Notes: a model not told the origin generated them from the sequence alone. A stretch of 55,140 nt of DNA from Catenulispora pinistramenti (GCF_018274385.1 NZ_JAAFYZ010000051.1:1-55140); one strand, 5' to 3'; positions 18,001-29,074 are shown, counted from the first letter of the stretch. A program made the numbers and translations.

Positions 18001-21000
18001 CCAATCCGCCCCGCCCGGTACCGCGACGTCGACGAACTTCACCCCGGCGCTGTACATCGGCACGGACGGCAAGCTGCGCGGCCAGTTCTGGGACGGCACG
18101 GCATCGCCGATGACATCGACGGTGGCGGTGAACGACGGAAAGTGGCATTTCGCCGAGTTGGTGGGCGCCCGGACGAATCAAACCCTTTACCTCGACGGCG
18201 CTCAGGCGGCGACCCGGTCCGGCGGCCCCATCTCCACCTCCGGTACGCCCTTCACCACCGTGGGCGCCGGTGAGCTCGCCGGCGGCTGGCCAGCCGCGCC
18301 GGCCGGAAACGCGCTGGGCTACTTCGCGGGCCGGATCCAGGACGTGTCATTCCTGCAGCACCCGCTCGGACTCCCACAGGTGCAACAGGAATACGCCTCC
18401 GCGACCATCGCCGCTGCGGTGTTGAAGGGGACCACACTGCCGTCCGGCAACACCCTGAACGCCCTGAACTACGACCCGCTCGCCGACCGGGCCACCAAGA
18501 TCACTGACGAGGACGGCGGCAGCTACAGCTTCAGCGTTCCCACGACCAGCGGCTCGGACGCCTATTACCGCGGCGCGGCGATGGCGACCCGACCGGCGTT
18601 CGACTACCCGATGACCGAGCCATCAGGCATTGTGGCGACCAACACTTCCGGCACGGACAGTCCGGCCGGACCCTCGACCGACGGCACCTACAACAATGTG
18701 CTGCTCGGTGAGCCCGGCATCTTCGGCCCCAATGGGGACACCGCAGCCGGTTTCGACGGCAGCACTTCGTACCTGTCGCTGCCACAAGGCGCATTCAACG
18801 ACACCACCGGTAACGCCACCGTGATCGCGTGGTTCAAGACGACCACGGCCGGCGGTGTGTTGTTCTCGTATCAGCAGGGCGCTATCGGTTCGGCTCCGAC
18901 GAAGTACACCCCGGCGCTCTACATCGGTACCGATGGCAAGTTGCGGGGCGAACTCTGGGACGGTGCGGTCTCGCCGATCGCATCCGTGAACGCGGTGAAT
19001 GACGGCAACTGGCACTTGGCCGAGCTCGCCGCGACAGGAACCGCGCAGACGCTCTATCTGGACGGCGTGCCACAGGGCAACAGAACTGGAGGCTCGATCG
19101 CCGGCCTCGCGGAGGCCAGCGGGAAGACCATCGTCACGGTTGGGGCAGGGTACGTCAGCGGCTGGCCGAGCGCGCCCGCCGATGTTCAGGGCCACTTCAA
19201 CGGGCAGCTCGCGCAGGTGGGTGTTTATCAGGTGGACATCGACGCCACCACGCCGACCGCGGCCGCCAGCCTCTATCAGGCCCGCGGGTCCTCGACCGCG
19301 CTGAGCCCGACGACGACCGAGACCGTGACCGAGCCGTCAGGAAAGGCCGACACCTACACGTTCGACGCGGCCAACGGCGAGCGGCCGACGTCCTTCACCG
19401 ACTCTATGGGCGACACCACCACCTATGCGTACGACACCCTGGGATTCCAGGACGGCATGACCGACCCCGACGGCCACACCACGAGCCGCTGGCACGACTT
19501 GTTCGGCAACGTGCTCGCTGAGACCACCTGCCAGTCGACCGCATCATGCCAGACCTCGTACTTCAGCTACTACGAGAACGCCTCGAATCCACTGGACCCG
19601 TTGAACGGCAAGGTGCAGTACGCCGCCGACGCGCGTTCCGGGCCAACGGGAACAGCGAACCCGGCGTACCGCACGTCGTACTCATACACGCCGAACGGCA
19701 GCATCGCCTCGGTGACCATGCCACCGACATCGGGCTTCCCATCGGGGCGGACCACCAAATACACGTACTACGCCGGCACTGAGACCTACACCGGATCCGG
19801 CGGTTCGACCGAGACCGAACCTTACGGCCTGGTTGCCACCGTCACCGACCCGGCCGGTGCGGTGACCAAATACACCTACTACGGTTCAAATGACTGGGGT
19901 GCCGCCGGTCAGGTGAACGAGCAGATCGATCCGTCGGGTCAGGTCACCTCATACGGCTACGACGTCACAGGCCAACGCACCAGCAAGTGCGTCACCTCTG
20001 ATACCTATCCGCTCGCCTACAGCACCGGTCTTTTCGGCAACACGATCATCAACTGCCCGGAGGAGTGGGACTACGACTTCGATCCGCAAGGCAGATTGGC
20101 CGATAGCACTGCCCCGGCGAATACCGACGCGGTCACTGGTACGACGCACACCCCTAAGGTCACGTATACCTACGATCCGGATGGGAACGTCACCCAGGAA
20201 GCGACCGCCGACACGACCGGCGGTGATGCCACTCGAACCGTGGTCACCGCCTATGGCAGCAACGATCGACCCTCCAGCGTGACTGATCCGGATGGCAACA
20301 AGACGACCTACAAGTACGACGCCTACGGCAACAAGACCACCGAGACCGGCGCCACCGGCAGTATCTACCAATACGCATACACGCCGACCGGGCTACCGCT
20401 GACCACGACACTGACCAACTACACCGGCGACCCGACCGCCCCGAGCGCGTCCGCCCCCTTGGTGCTGGACTCACGCGCCTACGACCCGGCCGGACGGCTC
20501 GGCAGCGACACCGACCCGATGGGCCGTACGACCGCATACACCTACTACGACAACGGCCTGGAAGCCACGGAGACCAGTGCTGCTGGCACGCCGAACGCTG
20601 TGGTGGACAAGGCCTATACATACGACGCGGCCGGGAACAAGCTCACCGAGTGCGACGGACAGACCTCTACCGGATGTACGCGGCTCACGACCTACTCGGT
20701 GGATGCCGATGGCCGGCCCGTGTCGTCGACGATTGATCCGAGCGGCGCGGATCTGACCACCACGGACCACTTCGACGCTGACGGCCGGGTGTTGGAGCAG
20801 ATCCTCTCCGGCGGCGGGCAGAGCCGTCAGACCTCGTACTCCTACGACGTCTCAGGCAACAAGGTCGCTGCCGCCACCACAGTCGGTACCAGCGGTCCGG
20901 CCGGGCTCTGGCCGCTAAACGATGGCGCGGCCACTTCTGCCGCAGACTCCTCCGGCGGCGGCAACTCCGCGGCTGTCACTGGGGGCGTCAGCTGGGGCGC

Positions 21001-24000
21001 TCCGGGGTCGAGTTACGCAGCCTTCGACGGACAGTCCGGGCAGGCCGCCACTTCCACCGCGGTCGTCGACACCACCGGGAACTACTCCGTCTCGGCATGG
21101 ATGTACCTGTCCAAGACCAGCACCACGTCCGACTTCACGGCCGTGAGTCAGGACGCGGGGACCAATAGCGCGTTCCAGCTCGGGTACAACCACACTGCCA
21201 ACTCATGGGCCTTCACCGTGCCCGGCAGTACGGGCACGAACACTCCCACGACAGAGGTCGCGGCGGGTACCACTCCAGCTCAGACCGGCGCCTGGACCCA
21301 GGTGGTCGGGACGTACTACTCGACCACCGGCACGCTGACCCTCTACGTCAACGGCGCTCAGATCAGCCAGGCCGGAGCCAACAACCCGAACGGGAGCTTC
21401 ACCCCTGTAGCCAGCACAGGCGGCACAGTCCTCGGACGCGGTCAATCCGCGGGTGCGCCATCCGCCTTCTTCCCCGGCCGGCTGCGCGATGTCCAGATGT
21501 TCAACCGAACTCTCAGCTCCGACGACGTGCGCACGCTCTATCTGACAGCGACCGGCCTTTCACCGTCCGACGGCGGCCTGGGGTGCACGGCCTGGTGGCA
21601 GCTGTCCGACGGCGAGACCGGGACCGCGCAGGACAGTTCCGGAAGCGGGATGCCGGCTGTCTTGTCCGGTGACAGCTATTGGAGCGCGGATCACGGCGGT
21701 GCGCTGGTAACCGACGGTACCTACGGTGGCGGCGCGGCCACGGCCGGTCCGGTGGCCCAGACCGGCGGCAGCTTCTCGGTCTCGGCGTGGGTCAAGCCCG
21801 CGGCCGGCGGGAGCGGCATCACCACGGCGGTGGCGCAGCAGGCGAGTCAGGCCTCTGGGTTTGCCCTGGACTACAGCCGGTCCGGCGGGACCTGGTCCTT
21901 CGACCGGCCTCTGACCGATGGCTCGGGGCCGACAACAGCCTCGGCCGCCTCCACCACCGCACTCGGTGCGAACTGGACGCAGCTGGTAGGGGTCTACGAT
22001 GCGACCTCCGGGTCCATGACGCTCTATGTCAACGGAGCGGCGCAGGGTACTGCCGTCGACAGCACTCCGATCGGAAGCGGCGGGCCGCTGGACATCGGGC
22101 ACGGCTTCGCCGCCGGCGCTGCGACGAACTGGTTCTCGGGCGAGATCGGCGACGTCCAGGTGTACAACCGGGCGCTGAGCGCCTCCGATGCGTCCACGCT
22201 GTATAAGAGCGCCGCGCCGGTCGGCAACAGCGCGTCCACGACCACCTGGACATACGACGAACGCGGATTCCCCACAGCCATGACGGATCCGCGGGGCAAC
22301 GTACCGGGGGCGTCGAAGGCCGCCTACACCACGACCTACCAGTACGATCCACGGGGTGAGTTGACTTCGACCATCGCGCCGACTGTGGCCGCCGAGACCG
22401 GCGGCAACCCCGCGACACAGGTCAACCCTACGAACCTGACCGGGTACAACACCTTCGGCGACGCCGTGGAGAGCAAAGACGCACTGGCACAGATCGTCTC
22501 GTCGACGTATGACGGCGACGGCAACATGCTGACGGTCGCCATGCCGACCTACACCGCTCCGGGGGCGACGGCACCGGTCACCCCGACTGCCAGTTACACG
22601 TACGACGGCATGGGCCGGACCAAGTCGGTCACGGACCCGATGCAGAACGCCACCAGCTACCTTTACGACCAACTGGGAAATCAGGTACAGGTCACCGAGC
22701 CGGGCTCAGGTGTCTGGCACAGCTCTTACGACTACGACGGCGAGCGACTCTCCGTCACCGATCCGACCGGTGCCCAGGTCCAGGCGACGTACAACATGCT
22801 GGGACAGCAAAAGACGTCGACTCAGGTGGAGCGAACGCCGACGGCGGCGGCCTACACCACCCAGTTCGGCTACGACGTTCTCGGCCGGATGACGTCGAAG
22901 AGCGACCCGATGAACGACACCGAGACCAGCGCGTACGACGCCATCGGCAACGTGACCTGGACCAAGGATCCGATCGGGAACCAGACGCAGTACCAGTACA
23001 ACCTGGCCGGGCAGCAGACGAAGGAGATCGCTGCCGACGGCACCGCCACGACAAACACCTACGACCTGGCCGGCCGGCAGACCGGTGTTGCGCAGCTGGA
23101 CGCGAATGGGAACACCATCGCCTCGAACACGTTCGGCTATGACCCGGCAGGCAACCGGACCAGCTTCCAGAACGCGATGGGCGCGGTCACCACGACTGCG
23201 TACGACGCGCTCAACCGAGTCACCGGACAGGCACAGCCAGCCTCCGCGGGGGTGACGATCACCACGTCGTTTGGTTATGACGCTGCCGGGAACGCCACCC
23301 GCTACACCGATCCCAACGGCAATGCGACCATCTACACCTTCAACGCACTGGGCTTGCGTGAGTCGCGCATCGACCCGTCGGTGACCGGGCAGTCCGCGGC
23401 CTCCGACCGCACCACGACCGTTGCCTACGATGCCGACGGCCGGCCGACGACGACCACTCAGGCTGGCGGGGTGAGCATATCCGACGGCTACGATGTCGCT
23501 GGCAATCTGACGTCGCAGACCGGTGCCGGAGCCGAAGCGGCCACGATCGCACGTGCCTTCGGCTACGATGCCGTCGGACGGCAGACGTCGGTGTCCGCGT
23601 CCGGAAGCACCGAGACCGTTCACTACGACGATCGGGGTCTGCCTGTCTCGCTGGCCGGTCCGGCCGGTAACGCCACCTACATCTACGATGGCGCGAGCCG
23701 GGTCAGCAGTCGCACGGACGCCACGGGCGTCGCCTCGTTCACGTACAACCAGGACAGCCAGGTGTCCACGCAGGGCGATCCGCTCACCGGCGACACGGTC
23801 TCGTACAACTACAACACGACATCGCAGCTGTCGAAGATCAGCTACGGGACCAACGGCGCGACCCGGAGCTATGGCTACGATCCTCGGCACCAGCTGACGT
23901 CGGACACGCTGACCAACTCGGCGGGGGCCACCGAGTCCTCGATCGGCTACGGATACAACCTGGACGGGCAGATCGCCTCCGAGACGACGACCGGTACCGC

Positions 24001-26158
24001 GGGAGCCGGTACCAGTACGTTCAGCTATGACCAAGCTGGTCGACTGCAATCGCAGACCAGCGGTGGCAACTCAACGGCGTACGGGTACGACAACGCTGGC
24101 AACCGCACTAGCGCCGGCAACCTGACGGCGTCCTACAATGCGCGCAACGAACTGATGTCGGTCACCGGCGGTGCGAACACCACCTCGTACGCCTACACCA
24201 GCCGCGGCACGACGCTCTCCAGCACAACGGGGACGCAGACGACGGCGTATACCGACGATGCCTTCGGCGAGCAGATCACGGCGGGTTCGAGCTCCTACAC
24301 CTATGACGGGCTCGGACGGCTGGCGACCGCGAAAACCGGCGGACGTAACTACACCTTCGCCTACAACGACCTGTCCGACAACGCGGTGTCCGATGGCAGC
24401 CAGCAGTACGCTCGCGGCGTCGGCGGCAGCGTGCTGTCGCAGGACTCCGTCGGCGCCGCGGCGGGCTCCGGCAGCTTCGTGGGTCAGAACCTGCACGGCG
24501 ATGTCACCTCCGTGTTCACTGGAAGCGGCAGCACTCTGACGAACTCTGCCGCCTATACCCCGTGGGGGCAGAACGCTGCCGGCACGACTGGCTCAGACCT
24601 GGGCTACCAGGGGGGCTGGACGGACCCGGGCACTGGCAACGTCGATGCGCTGAGCCGCTGGTACGATCCGGCTAACGGCGCGTTCACCAGCCGGGACTCC
24701 AGCGAGAACGCCGCGAACCCGGCAGTCAACGCCAACCAGTACGCTTACGGCAACGACGACCCGCTTGCCAAGGCCGACCCGAACGGCACCGACGCCTGCG
24801 CGGCTAACGACTTCCAGGCGATCTGGGCCAATTCTCAGGCCGCGCTGGCATCCGAGGCCGCAGCCGGGGCCAGCTACATGCACGATCTGGCCGCCCAGTC
24901 CGCCGCCATAGTCGCCGCATCGGTGGCGCGGGCCCAGGCTGAGCAGGCCGCCGCCACCGCCCAGTTGGCGGCGTGGGAGGCGAACCTGCACAACCAGATG
25001 AGCGCAGAAATGGCCAGCGATTCCGCGTACTGGGATTCCCTGAACGCATACAATGCCGCGAGGAGCCAGGCCGCCGGAACAGCGCCCGCAGCAAGCACCG
25101 GAACCGCTACTAGCCAGTCCGGCTCGATAACATACGGGCCCCCACAGGTTTCCGTCGACTGGTCCCAGCTCTATCCCACACAAAACTTCTACCAATCTGG
25201 GAGTGCCAGCAGCAGCTTCTCCGGCGTCAACATGACCGACCTCTTGGAAGGAGGGGCAGTTGTGGCCGGCGTAGCCGGTGTCGCGGCCCTCACGGTCGCT
25301 ACCGGCGGCATTGGCGACGCCATCCTGGGTACGTTGGGGCTCAGTGCGTTGGCCTCGGTGAGCAACTGCGGTGCTGGCGCGATACCCGCCCAGCCGAGCA
25401 CTTCCCTATTCCAGGACAGTGCCAACAACAAACAGGTCCAACTTGCCGGCGGCACCGTCGCCGAGGACCAGACAGCCGCGCAGCAGCATGAGGCGACCAG
25501 TTCGGATCCGGAGCAGGATCCCTCCACAGATACGCTCACCGACCCCGCACCGATCCCGATCAGCCCCCGTACCCCCCGTCAGAGTACGGACCCGACGTGC
25601 CTGTCGGAGCGTCCGGAGGGCGCGGTCGACGACGACCGGCGGCCGGGAATGGGCAACGGGTGGATCCAATATTGGGACAGCAACAACAGCAACAAACGCT
25701 CCTCCGGAGCTACCGCCTGTTTAACTGGAGATCCGAGCAGCGCGCGGGGTACCGCCGCTACGGGTAACATCACGGGATGGACAGATGCTCAAGCAATAGC
25801 CAGAGGTAATGGACAAAACCCTGATAAGACTTTGGCCCGCTGTCACCTGATTGCCCGCGAGTTTGGCGGGTCGGGCACAAATGCGCGCAACTTGGCTCCT
25901 TGCTGGCAGCAATCCACGAATACTGGATACTTCAATAGTATGCGTGAATTCGAATTGGAGGTCGGTAAGTGGCTAACGGCTGGTATGGTTGTGGAGTACA
26001 CCGTGATTCCCGAGTACAGATCAACAGGAAGCACGATCCCTGACGGGTTCACAATGGTTGCCGTAGGGTGGCTAAATGGTTCAGTTGCCGAAGTAGAAGG
26101 CGACTATGTCTTGAATTCGAAGCTGATCAATGGCAAGGTTGTCGATCTGGGTAACTGA
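15020..26158 (+). CDS. giant secreted RHS-repeat polymorphic toxin with four LamG-like domains and nuclease tip
   Basis: The 3712-residue protein starts with a signal peptide (to about residue 46, ending MPAIAG). In order I see a DNRLRE-like beta domain (about 205-365), Fn3-like strands (about 495-595), and RHS entry sequence from about 620. LamG-like segments lie at about 893-1130, 1190-1425, 1958-2180 and 2187-2400, with YD/RHS repeats between and after them. The RHS core is at about 3150-3255 (LSRWYDPANGAFTSRD), then an Ala-rich coiled coil (3260-3353) and a hydrophobic stretch (3404-3448). The last about 120 residues carry LARCHLIAREFGGSG and NLAPCW, the pattern of DNA/RNA non-specific endonuclease (His-Me finger) toxin tips. 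The tip DNA is visibly lower in GC than the body, which points to exchange of the toxin end. The following SUKH gene is its likely antidote. Confidence 0.93.
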   Translation: MAHHAPQRVSKRANRTARMVSLVTAISLAFGAMVLETVTAMPAIAGQQMPDTPSQQFGTAADKPHTVPASQTSAKGGAVSGNQRPGQVKGAVSPYTQHPRVAKAPVSSGSSEHKAGPATAVSKPVAGFNPATSVEQPQMGSATSVVYKNADGTYTAQVHTHPINARRPDGSWARIPTAPAGFAKGKVTKGGETANAQASGDPVGTPGATAATYVESGVNQSFIGNGALYVGQYQGNDYNSFLLFANFGTQFANAYIVGATLELDTEYSGTVADLCSAQPVDVAPVTDTWNPATLSTYPGPPSGPSIGSSSFAAGVNCSNGRQWEGIPLQTSTLMNWAHGWAPNYGLALTAPSTAEAAKEFYANDPYLGITYTPNGEGASYQELTYASPWNNKAGWGQVTVQNQGSATWTPSNGFDLSYEIYTVNGSTKTLLTSASATPVAMPQTVAPGQSVTVTASIPALTPAPNYQICWDMVNGSTTFSSLGVNQPCYSLPVVNNPPIIDSFVPGNNANEFGLTPTLGVAAHDPDNYPGTGLQYSFNLYSTTSTTPIATANALTTSTWTVPAGKLSYATTYYWTAQVNDGVTPSLWSAPVYFTVAAAQQPLLTSHLGAAPLDSTIKGVDPAVGDYSTTVTDADESSPGLGPQAKIDRTYNSLSPETDGAFGAGWSSILDMRLTADSDGSGSIVATLADGRQERFGANGDGTFSPPSGVAAQLTAALPGLGSGYTLVDQSGTRYVFNGPSTDPVTGEASYFLVRAWDPNGHGFDLEYANTTLTLPSGQAVTYGLPSIMLRELGGQNGTNGDTIGAAVSGDLGGLVFTWGLAQVPSSTGAMVTVPHVVGVAINGAPFSIGNLTDPWTYSYGAGNTLTSVCPPASDTTTSTSCTAYSYTSGAASGSHFASMVLDSNPTAYWRLDDPAGVTAAADSVAVNEGSMNAVPSNVTFGGSGGLAGSPATSASFNGTSSYLTLPSNLIGASANLSVGLWFNTTQAGGTLFSYQSAPPGTATSTNFTPALYIGTDGKLRGQFWDGTASPMTSTVAVNDGKWHFAELVGARTNQTLYLDGAQAATRSGGPISTSGTPFTTVGAGELAGGWPAAPAGNALGYFAGRIQDVSFLQHPLGLPQVQQEYASATIAAAVLKGTTLPSGNTLNALNYDPLADRATKITDEDGGSYSFSVPTTSGSDAYYRGAAMATRPAFDYPMTEPSGIVATNTSGTDSPAGPSTDGTYNNVLLGEPGIFGPNGDTAAGFDGSTSYLSLPQGAFNDTTGNATVIAWFKTTTAGGVLFSYQQGAIGSAPTKYTPALYIGTDGKLRGELWDGAVSPIASVNAVNDGNWHLAELAATGTAQTLYLDGVPQGNRTGGSIAGLAEASGKTIVTVGAGYVSGWPSAPADVQGHFNGQLAQVGVYQVDIDATTPTAAASLYQARGSSTALSPTTTETVTEPSGKADTYTFDAANGERPTSFTDSMGDTTTYAYDTLGFQDGMTDPDGHTTSRWHDLFGNVLAETTCQSTASCQTSYFSYYENASNPLDPLNGKVQYAADARSGPTGTANPAYRTSYSYTPNGSIASVTMPPTSGFPSGRTTKYTYYAGTETYTGSGGSTETEPYGLVATVTDPAGAVTKYTYYGSNDWGAAGQVNEQIDPSGQVTSYGYDVTGQRTSKCVTSDTYPLAYSTGLFGNTIINCPEEWDYDFDPQGRLADSTAPANTDAVTGTTHTPKVTYTYDPDGNVTQEATADTTGGDATRTVVTAYGSNDRPSSVTDPDGNKTTYKYDAYGNKTTETGATGSIYQYAYTPTGLPLTTTLTNYTGDPTAPSASAPLVLDSRAYDPAGRLGSDTDPMGRTTAYTYYDNGLEATETSAAGTPNAVVDKAYTYDAAGNKLTECDGQTSTGCTRLTTYSVDADGRPVSSTIDPSGADLTTTDHFDADGRVLEQILSGGGQSRQTSYSYDVSGNKVAAATTVGTSGPAGLWPLNDGAATSAADSSGGGNSAAVTGGVSWGAPGSSYAAFDGQSGQAATSTAVVDTTGNYSVSAWMYLSKTSTTSDFTAVSQDAGTNSAFQLGYNHTANSWAFTVPGSTGTNTPTTEVAAGTTPAQTGAWTQVVGTYYSTTGTLTLYVNGAQISQAGANNPNGSFTPVASTGGTVLGRGQSAGAPSAFFPGRLRDVQMFNRTLSSDDVRTLYLTATGLSPSDGGLGCTAWWQLSDGETGTAQDSSGSGMPAVLSGDSYWSADHGGALVTDGTYGGGAATAGPVAQTGGSFSVSAWVKPAAGGSGITTAVAQQASQASGFALDYSRSGGTWSFDRPLTDGSGPTTASAASTTALGANWTQLVGVYDATSGSMTLYVNGAAQGTAVDSTPIGSGGPLDIGHGFAAGAATNWFSGEIGDVQVYNRALSASDASTLYKSAAPVGNSASTTTWTYDERGFPTAMTDPRGNVPGASKAAYTTTYQYDPRGELTSTIAPTVAAETGGNPATQVNPTNLTGYNTFGDAVESKDALAQIVSSTYDGDGNMLTVAMPTYTAPGATAPVTPTASYTYDGMGRTKSVTDPMQNATSYLYDQLGNQVQVTEPGSGVWHSSYDYDGERLSVTDPTGAQVQATYNMLGQQKTSTQVERTPTAAAYTTQFGYDVLGRMTSKSDPMNDTETSAYDAIGNVTWTKDPIGNQTQYQYNLAGQQTKEIAADGTATTNTYDLAGRQTGVAQLDANGNTIASNTFGYDPAGNRTSFQNAMGAVTTTAYDALNRVTGQAQPASAGVTITTSFGYDAAGNATRYTDPNGNATIYTFNALGLRESRIDPSVTGQSAASDRTTTVAYDADGRPTTTTQAGGVSISDGYDVAGNLTSQTGAGAEAATIARAFGYDAVGRQTSVSASGSTETVHYDDRGLPVSLAGPAGNATYIYDGASRVSSRTDATGVASFTYNQDSQVSTQGDPLTGDTVSYNYNTTSQLSKISYGTNGATRSYGYDPRHQLTSDTLTNSAGATESSIGYGYNLDGQIASETTTGTAGAGTSTFSYDQAGRLQSQTSGGNSTAYGYDNAGNRTSAGNLTASYNARNELMSVTGGANTTSYAYTSRGTTLSSTTGTQTTAYTDDAFGEQITAGSSSYTYDGLGRLATAKTGGRNYTFAYNDLSDNAVSDGSQQYARGVGGSVLSQDSVGAAAGSGSFVGQNLHGDVTSVFTGSGSTLTNSAAYTPWGQNAAGTTGSDLGYQGGWTDPGTGNVDALSRWYDPANGAFTSRDSSENAANPAVNANQYAYGNDDPLAKADPNGTDACAANDFQAIWANSQAALASEAAAGASYMHDLAAQSAAIVAASVARAQAEQAAATAQLAAWEANLHNQMSAEMASDSAYWDSLNAYNAARSQAAGTAPAASTGTATSQSGSITYGPPQVSVDWSQLYPTQNFYQSGSASSSFSGVNMTDLLEGGAVVAGVAGVAALTVATGGIGDAILGTLGLSALASVSNCGAGAIPAQPSTSLFQDSANNKQVQLAGGTVAEDQTAAQQHEATSSDPEQDPSTDTLTDPAPIPISPRTPRQSTDPTCLSERPEGAVDDDRRPGMGNGWIQYWDSNNSNKRSSGATACLTGDPSSARGTAATGNITGWTDAQAIARGNGQNPDKTLARCHLIAREFGGSGTNARNLAPCWQQSTNTGYFNSMREFELEVGKWLTAGMVVEYTVIPEYRSTGSTIPDGFTMVAVGWLNGSVAEVEGDYVLNSKLINGKVVDLGN

Positions 26159-26170
26159 TGGGAGGCGTGC

Positions 26171-26788
26171 ATGCACGAGACGGTGGCTGAGCTGGCCGGT
26201 CTTTTCGGCCAGCCCGGAAGGTCCGTAACCCCAGTACCATGGAACAATTCAATTTCGGAGGTTGGATTCGCTTTTCCGGCCGACTACCGAGACTTCGTCG
26301 ACCTGTTTGGCGGTGGTCAGATACGTCACGAGCTTGCGGTCCACGTGCCGTCGGCTTGGCCTCAGGAACCAGGTGCACCGACTGGGTTTCGGGGTTTCGT
26401 TTGGGATACCGTCCAGGATGGTGGAATTGGTGACTACCTGGCGGGCCAGTACGAGGAGGGAAACCTTAAAGAATGCCCGTATCCGGTATACCCGGAACCA
26501 GGTGGACTCCTGATCTGGGGGAACACCTGGAACGCCGATCAGTTGTTCTGGCTGACTGACGGTGAGCCGGACGAATGGTCGGTTGTGGTGTGGTATCGGC
26601 AGTTGGCCGAGTGGGACCGCTTTGACGGAGGCTTTGGAGCCTTCGCGCTGGCGTTGGTCACTGGCGCGTATCCAATGGTCGACGAACTGTTGCCGCCGCG
26701 CAGCCCGGAGGTTCCGGACTGGGAGACAAGGTATGACTGGGATCATCCACTCGAGGGCATGGTCATCGAGGGATGGGAGCCCTCTTGA
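26171..26788 (+). CDS. SUKH (SMI1/KNR4) family immunity protein
   Basis: The 205-residue protein starts 12 bases after the RHS stop, with GGGAGG ahead of the ATG. It has the SUKH pattern: an early FAFPADYRDFVDLFGGG segment, a central GGLLIWGNTWNADQLFWLTDG, then WSVVVWYR and a late FGAFALALVTG. SUKH proteins are the most common antidotes to nuclease tips of polymorphic toxins, binding the toxin domain in the producing cell. It shares the lower GC of the toxin tip, so the two were probably acquired together. It is cytosolic, with no signal peptide. The pairing with this tip is inferred from position and family. Confidence 0.9.
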   Translation: MHETVAELAGLFGQPGRSVTPVPWNNSISEVGFAFPADYRDFVDLFGGGQIRHELAVHVPSAWPQEPGAPTGFRGFVWDTVQDGGIGDYLAGQYEEGNLKECPYPVYPEPGGLLIWGNTWNADQLFWLTDGEPDEWSVVVWYRQLAEWDRFDGGFGAFALALVTGAYPMVDELLPPRSPEVPDWETRYDWDHPLEGMVIEGWEPS

Positions 26789-27084
26789 CCTGGCGGTCGT
26801 AGGTTCGAAGTTGGCGGGATATTCCTGAGGATCCGCGCCGTTCGGCCGTTCGTGTGAACGATGCGAGCCCGCCGTGAGTGCAGAGCCTGGTCAAGGCTGA
26901 CCATAAAGATCGGAGGTGTTCTCCGTGCGAGTTCCAACGCGACCATGCCAAGGACGCCGCCGCCTAGGAGCGTTCTGAAAATCTTGAAAACGCGCCCCAC
27001 TTGCTCCGGTTTGCCCAGATCGGCTTTTCGGGGTAAAAGGTGGCGAAACCGGCGCGCCGAGCAAGATCTTCAGCAGTCTCCTAG
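26789..27084. other. intergenic stretch before IS copy C, no gene recognised
   Basis: Only short overlapping frames with no family signal occur here. It probably carries the 3' end of the immunity transcript and the flank into which the IS inserted. Confidence 0.5.
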
Positions 27085-28272
<1,188 letters not shown>

Positions 28273-28288
28273 ATTAGAGAGGGATGGG

Positions 28289-28855
28289 ATGGGTACAATT
28301 CCGCGCCTGGAGCTCATTGATGAACCGTGGAAGTTCAGGGCTTACAGTGCCCTGTGTGGAGCTCGGTTGTCGCGAGTCGGGCTATTGGGTCAGTTTCCAG
28401 TAGCCCTTGAGCTGGATCGCTACCTTGAGACAGTGATGTCGCGGCTGGATTCAGATTTATCCGTTCCGGAGGAGTTGAAGCGGTTTCTCTACGGCTATCA
28501 CGTCGACGATGTTGGGCGGGTGGAGTATTTCCAAGGTGCGTCCGTAGCGCTCTCAACGTGGTCGATTTCCAGCGTCGATGATATTCCTAGCGAGGCGCGG
28601 CTCGTCATGTTTAACTCGTTCAACGCATGGACGAGTCTTGATGCGTTCTGTGACGGTCCAAATCCACCGGGCATCAGGGGGGCGCGATTGTCGCGGGAGA
28701 TTGATTTCCAGCAGAGAGATATCGAGGTCATTGCAATTGTGAATCCCAGTGAGGCGGAAATTTGGGGTAGCCTCCTTCGCGGTGCCTGGGAGAATGGTGG
28801 GGTCGTAGCCGATGATCTGCGCGGGTTTGCTCATGATAGAGGTTGGCATGTGTGA
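28289..28855 (+). CDS. unknown 188-residue protein, possible second immunity protein
   Basis: ATG 28289 follows GAGAGGG by about five bases. The protein has no signal peptide or membrane helix and has a mixed alpha/beta appearance, with segments such as RLVMFNSFNAWTSLDAFCDG and DIEVIAIVNPSEAEIWGSLL. I do not recognise the family. Its DNA is low in GC compared with the genome, like the toxin tip and the SUKH gene, and it lies downstream in the same direction, so an antidote or orphan immunity role is plausible but unproved. The right end of the IS lies only 16 bases before its start, so its native promoter, or an original N-terminus, may have been lost. Confidence 0.65.
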   Translation: MGTIPRLELIDEPWKFRAYSALCGARLSRVGLLGQFPVALELDRYLETVMSRLDSDLSVPEELKRFLYGYHVDDVGRVEYFQGASVALSTWSISSVDDIPSEARLVMFNSFNAWTSLDAFCDGPNPPGIRGARLSREIDFQQRDIEVIAIVNPSEAEIWGSLLRGAWENGGVVADDLRGFAHDRGWHV

Positions 28856-29074
28856 CGCCCCGTAACTGCTTAGGAAGTTACACGGCTGTGGGCCGTGGGT
28901 GCCGAGTAAGTCTTGACCAGCTTGATCTTGGTAAAGGTGCCCTCCACGACCTGGCGCACAAGTGAGACGTCTGGCACACCCGGCGGCCCGCACTAGCGCC
29001 TCGCTTTTCTTTACCGACACACGTGTATTGAGTCATTCGAGGACATCACGTGATCGCCGACTGGCCCGAAATTC
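28856..29074. other. intergenic stretch, no gene recognised
   Basis: No frame with start and SD is convincing. Nothing structural was noticed beyond ordinary composition. Confidence 0.4.

Noticed and set aside
21560-22672. A 370-codon minus-strand frame inside the RHS gene
   Set aside because: This is the same shadow effect opposite LamG and RHS coding sequence, with Arg/Gly-rich composition.
22706-24049. A 447-codon minus-strand frame inside the RHS gene
   Set aside because: It is an antisense shadow of GC-rich RHS repeats, with no SD or family signal, while the plus frame is a full RHS sequence.
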